From: Candidatus Omnitrophota bacterium
Lineage (GTDB): Bacteria > Omnitrophota > Gorgyraeia > Gorgyraeales > Gorgyraeaceae
Length of the DNA stretch: 16,072 bases
Direction of reading: 5' to 3'
NCBI GenBank assembly: GCA_018901615.1
Contig: JAHIEN010000072.1
Coordinates: 1-16,072 of the forward strand
Both the position numbers and the translations under genes were made by a program. Numbering within the stretch: the stretch's first letter is position 1; every line of letters starts with the position of its first letter. Shown one piece after another: positions 13,928 to 16,072 of this stretch. The notes beneath the pieces were generated by a model. That model did not search any database. It worked only from the letters and a program-made list of their open reading frames with translations, and had not been told where the DNA came from.

Positions 13928-14907
13928 ATCTCTTCATCCTCTTTAAAAAAACAATTGACCATATTATTACAATTTACGCTGCAGTTATGCATTTTATCCC
14001 TTGCCTGGCTGGCTTTATCAGAGAACCATAGGGTATTTATATCATCTTTCTTTATATTGCCTATAGGATCCATAAAACAACATAGGGAAATATTGCCGGA
14101 GGGATCTGTATTAATAACATAGTCTCCCAAATAACACTTTGCTTTCCTTGCTCTTTTAGTGGGATCTTCAAAATATGTCTTATATACCTCAAGTTGAAGC
14201 GGAAAATTATGCAATGGATATCCGGTATTTCTCAATTCAATCAATCCATCTAATACAGAGCGCATTTTCACTATATCCTTAGGCCATAGAAAACCATAAC
14301 TGTTGCTTCTATGCCAATTATTATCCAAAGGCACAAAAAATGGCTTTGCTATGACCTGGCAATACACTCCGCTTAGGAATTTTGCATCTTTTACCCATTT
14401 AACTAAATCTATGACCTCGGTATAATTCACTCCTGATATAACAGTTATAATACCTATCCTTAGCTCAGGACAGAAGTTACGGAGATTCTCGAAAGCCTTC
14501 ATAACTCTCTTGTGGGCCCCTTCCACGCCTCTTAAAAAATCATGTGTTTTTTCATTGGTACTGTCCAATGATATAAAAATCTCTTTCAAGCCGGAATCTC
14601 TTATTTTTTTTGCCATATCTTCATCTATGAGATATCCATTGGATGGCATAAGGGTTTTAAAACCTTTGTCTGTGCCAAACCTTATTAACTCAAAGATATC
14701 TTTCCTCAGTAAAGACTCCCCTCCGCTGAATACTAATTCTTTCGGGCCATCCAGCAGGTTCTCGAGAGAATCTATAAAACGCTTCCATTCTTCCGTTGAG
14801 GTCTGATACAGGTCGTCCTTTGATTTCCACATCTCGCACATCCTGCATCTGAACATGCAATTCGTCAACAATACTATAGAACAGGAATTTGGTTTTTTAA
14901 TATTCAT
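13924..14907 (-). CDS. Radical SAM protein with five-Cys SPASM-like C-terminus (paralog 3)
   Basis: A 327-residue rSAM enzyme. Cluster motif C17-X3-C21-R-M-C24-E-M-W; SGGES at 61-65; THDFLRG at 121-127; LWPKD at 207-211; C258-X12-G-X4-C276 followed directly by C277; then C309-X3-C313-X5-C319. The doubled CC also occurs in the 11375-12427 paralog and may mark a subgroup. By family it forms a 5'-deoxyadenosyl radical and uses an auxiliary cluster on an unknown substrate. Its start overlaps the upstream rSAM gene by 11 bases and its TGA overlaps the SGNH ATG. No strong ribosome binding site is seen before ATG 14907, so translation probably depends on coupling. The acidic C-terminal tail follows immediately after the last cysteine, as in the paralogs. 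Confidence 0.92.
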   Translation of the reverse strand: MNIKKPNSCSIVLLTNCMFRCRMCEMWKSKDDLYQTSTEEWKRFIDSLENLLDGPKELVFSGGESLLRKDIFELIRFGTDKGFKTLMPSNGYLIDEDMAKKIRDSGLKEIFISLDSTNEKTHDFLRGVEGAHKRVMKAFENLRNFCPELRIGIITVISGVNYTEVIDLVKWVKDAKFLSGVYCQVIAKPFFVPLDNNWHRSNSYGFLWPKDIVKMRSVLDGLIELRNTGYPLHNFPLQLEVYKTYFEDPTKRARKAKCYLGDYVINTDPSGNISLCCFMDPIGNIKKDDINTLWFSDKASQARDKMHNCSVNCNNMVNCFFKEDEEI

Positions 14908-15877
14908 TCTCGTAATAGCAGTTAACCACTAGCTCGCAATTCTTTCTGCAGCCATTCATCTGTTTACGGATCTCTTTGGCCTTATCCGAATACCAAAGTT
15001 CAGTTATATTGTCAGTCTTGATATTGCCAAGTTTCTCCATAAAAAAACAGATGTAGATATCACCTATTGCGTTGACATTTATTGCCTGCTCGGAAACATT
15101 GCAGCGGTTCGACTTGATAAAATGACCCGGGTTTTTGAAATATGTTTTGAACGATTGCAATTGACCAACCGGGTTTTCTATTTTATAGCAGGATTTTTTT
15201 AGCTCTATAAGTTTATTTAAAACATCTTCTGTCTTCGAATAATCAGAAGGCCATAATTCTCTGCATCCGTCTTTTTTAAACCATTCCCAATCAAAAGATG
15301 AACCAAAAGGACGCATAATGGACATAAAATACAGGGAATCCAGAGACTCGTTCTGCTGCACCCATTTCGCTAATTCAACAACATCATCCATATTCAATGC
15401 TGTAAAAATAGAGTTAATGCCAAGTTTCATTCCTTTTTTCCCAATACGCTTAAAATGTTCTATGGCGTTTACGACTTGTTGGAAACAACCTTCTCTGCCT
15501 CTTAACAGATCATGGACAGAAGGATTCAAGCTTTCCAGCGATAAATTCAACATACTTAAACCTGAATCAACAAGCCCCTGAGCCATTGTTTCGTTAATAG
15601 TATATCCGGAAGAAGTCATAACTGTCCTGGAACCTTTCCCTCTTATATGGCTTATCAATTCCAGTATCCCTTTCTTAATCAAAGACTCTCCTCCAATAAG
15701 ATGCACCTCAATAGGGTCTACATTGAACTGGCTCAGGGAATCGATGAATCTTTTACAATCATCAATACTAACCTCATCTTTTGCTGTATCAAGCTTCCAT
15801 AAATGGCACATCTTGCAGCGTAAAACGCATTGATTGGTTACAGTCAACAGGCATGTCTTGGGCTTTTTAATATCCAT
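14897..15877 (-). CDS. Radical SAM protein with five-Cys SPASM-like C-terminus (paralog 2)
   Basis: A 326-residue rSAM enzyme. Cluster motif C17-X3-C21-K-M-C24-H-L-W; IGGES at 61-65; HDLLRG at 122-127; LWPSD at 208-212 (Ser where the others have Lys); C259-X12-G-X4-C277; C310-X3-C314-X5-C320. It is somewhat more divergent than the 10395 and 9376 members, with MRPF for the usual QPF motif. The first residues, DIKKP, match NIKKP in the next gene, which supports recent duplication and this start. ATG 15877 lies seven bases after the preceding TGA, with only a poor ribosome binding site. Its end overlaps the next gene by 11 bases. The substrate is unknown; likely cytoplasmic. Confidence 0.92.
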   Translation of the reverse strand: MDIKKPKTCLLTVTNQCVLRCKMCHLWKLDTAKDEVSIDDCKRFIDSLSQFNVDPIEVHLIGGESLIKKGILELISHIRGKGSRTVMTSSGYTINETMAQGLVDSGLSMLNLSLESLNPSVHDLLRGREGCFQQVVNAIEHFKRIGKKGMKLGINSIFTALNMDDVVELAKWVQQNESLDSLYFMSIMRPFGSSFDWEWFKKDGCRELWPSDYSKTEDVLNKLIELKKSCYKIENPVGQLQSFKTYFKNPGHFIKSNRCNVSEQAINVNAIGDIYICFFMEKLGNIKTDNITELWYSDKAKEIRKQMNGCRKNCELVVNCYYENEY

Positions 15878-15884
15878 GGTCAGC

Positions 15885-16072
15885 TCACGCTGAAATATAA
15901 TCTGTTATATTCTCTATTTTATAAAAACAATTCACTACTATATCGCAATCCTTTTTGCATTCATTGATCTCTTTTCTCGCCTTTTCCATATCTTTAGAAA
16001 ACCATACCTCTGAAAACTTTTTTTCTCTTATATTCGCAACAGGCAGCATGTAAAAGCACATATTTATATCTC
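15885..16072 (-). CDS. Radical SAM/SPASM-like protein, C-terminal 61 codons only (paralog 1)
   Basis: An open frame enters from the right edge and ends at TGA 15887-15885; about 61 codons are visible, the first of them incomplete. The translated tail has N-M-C-F-Y-M, VANIRE, EVWFSKD and then C-X3-C-X5-C (ECKKDC to VVNC), matching position by position the C-termini of the six complete rSAM paralogs. The radical SAM core lies outside the window and cannot be checked. The stop is seven bases before the next start, so it belongs to the same operon and the operon's true start lies to the right. Confidence 0.88.
   Translation of the reverse strand, partial: DINMCFYMLPVANIREKKFSEVWFSKDMEKARKEINECKKDCDIVVNCFYKIENITDYISA

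Overview
The window is a low-GC (by eye well under 45%) bacterial stretch in which every supportable gene lies on the minus strand, so transcription runs from high to low coordinates. I see 14 genes, the first and last cut by the window edges. No tRNA, rRNA, CRISPR array, insertion sequence or integrase is visible, and the only gaps longer than 20 bases are about 45 and 119 bases. Density of radical SAM (rSAM), cobalamin-type rSAM, TPR and SGNH genes of this kind is familiar from uncultivated lineages such as Candidatus Omnitrophota. That assignment is a guess from gene content and base composition, because no taxonomic marker gene is present.

Layout in order of transcription: (1) three rSAM genes with a SPASM-like C-terminus (15885-16072 partial, 14897-15877, 13924-14907); (2) a membrane-anchored SGNH hydrolase carrying a TPR block (12473-13927); (3) three more rSAM genes of the same family (11375-12427, 10395-11372, 9376-10395); (4) a short TPR protein (8865-9383); (5) a TPR/B12-binding-type rSAM fusion (6036-8849); (6) a separate B12-type rSAM (4631-6049); (7) a second SGNH/TPR membrane protein (3339-4634); (8) a seventh rSAM/SPASM-like gene (2333-3370); (9) a third B12-type rSAM, close paralog of the catalytic half of the fusion (732-2333); (10) a TPR protein running off the left edge (1-612).

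Most neighbours overlap by 1-32 bases (ATGA, TAATG and TGATG junctions) or are separated by 2-15 bases, so this looks like one long translationally coupled operon that expanded by repeated gene duplication. Seven paralogs share a radical CX3CX2C motif, an HD-x-LRG-like motif, an LWPKD-like motif and five C-terminal cysteines (CX12-13GX4C, then CX3CX5C). The TPR genes show a DNA-level internal duplication of 327-base period with a phase slip of seven residues, and tracts shared between neighbours.

Inference: the rSAM and B12-rSAM enzymes probably act in the cytoplasm as a multi-enzyme modification pathway organised by TPR scaffolds, and the two SGNH proteins, anchored by one N-terminal helix, act outside the membrane on an ester-bearing product or surface polymer. 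The substrate is not identifiable from the window. No precursor peptide, glycosyltransferase or transporter is present, so neither a peptide nor a glycan or lipid product can be chosen from these data.
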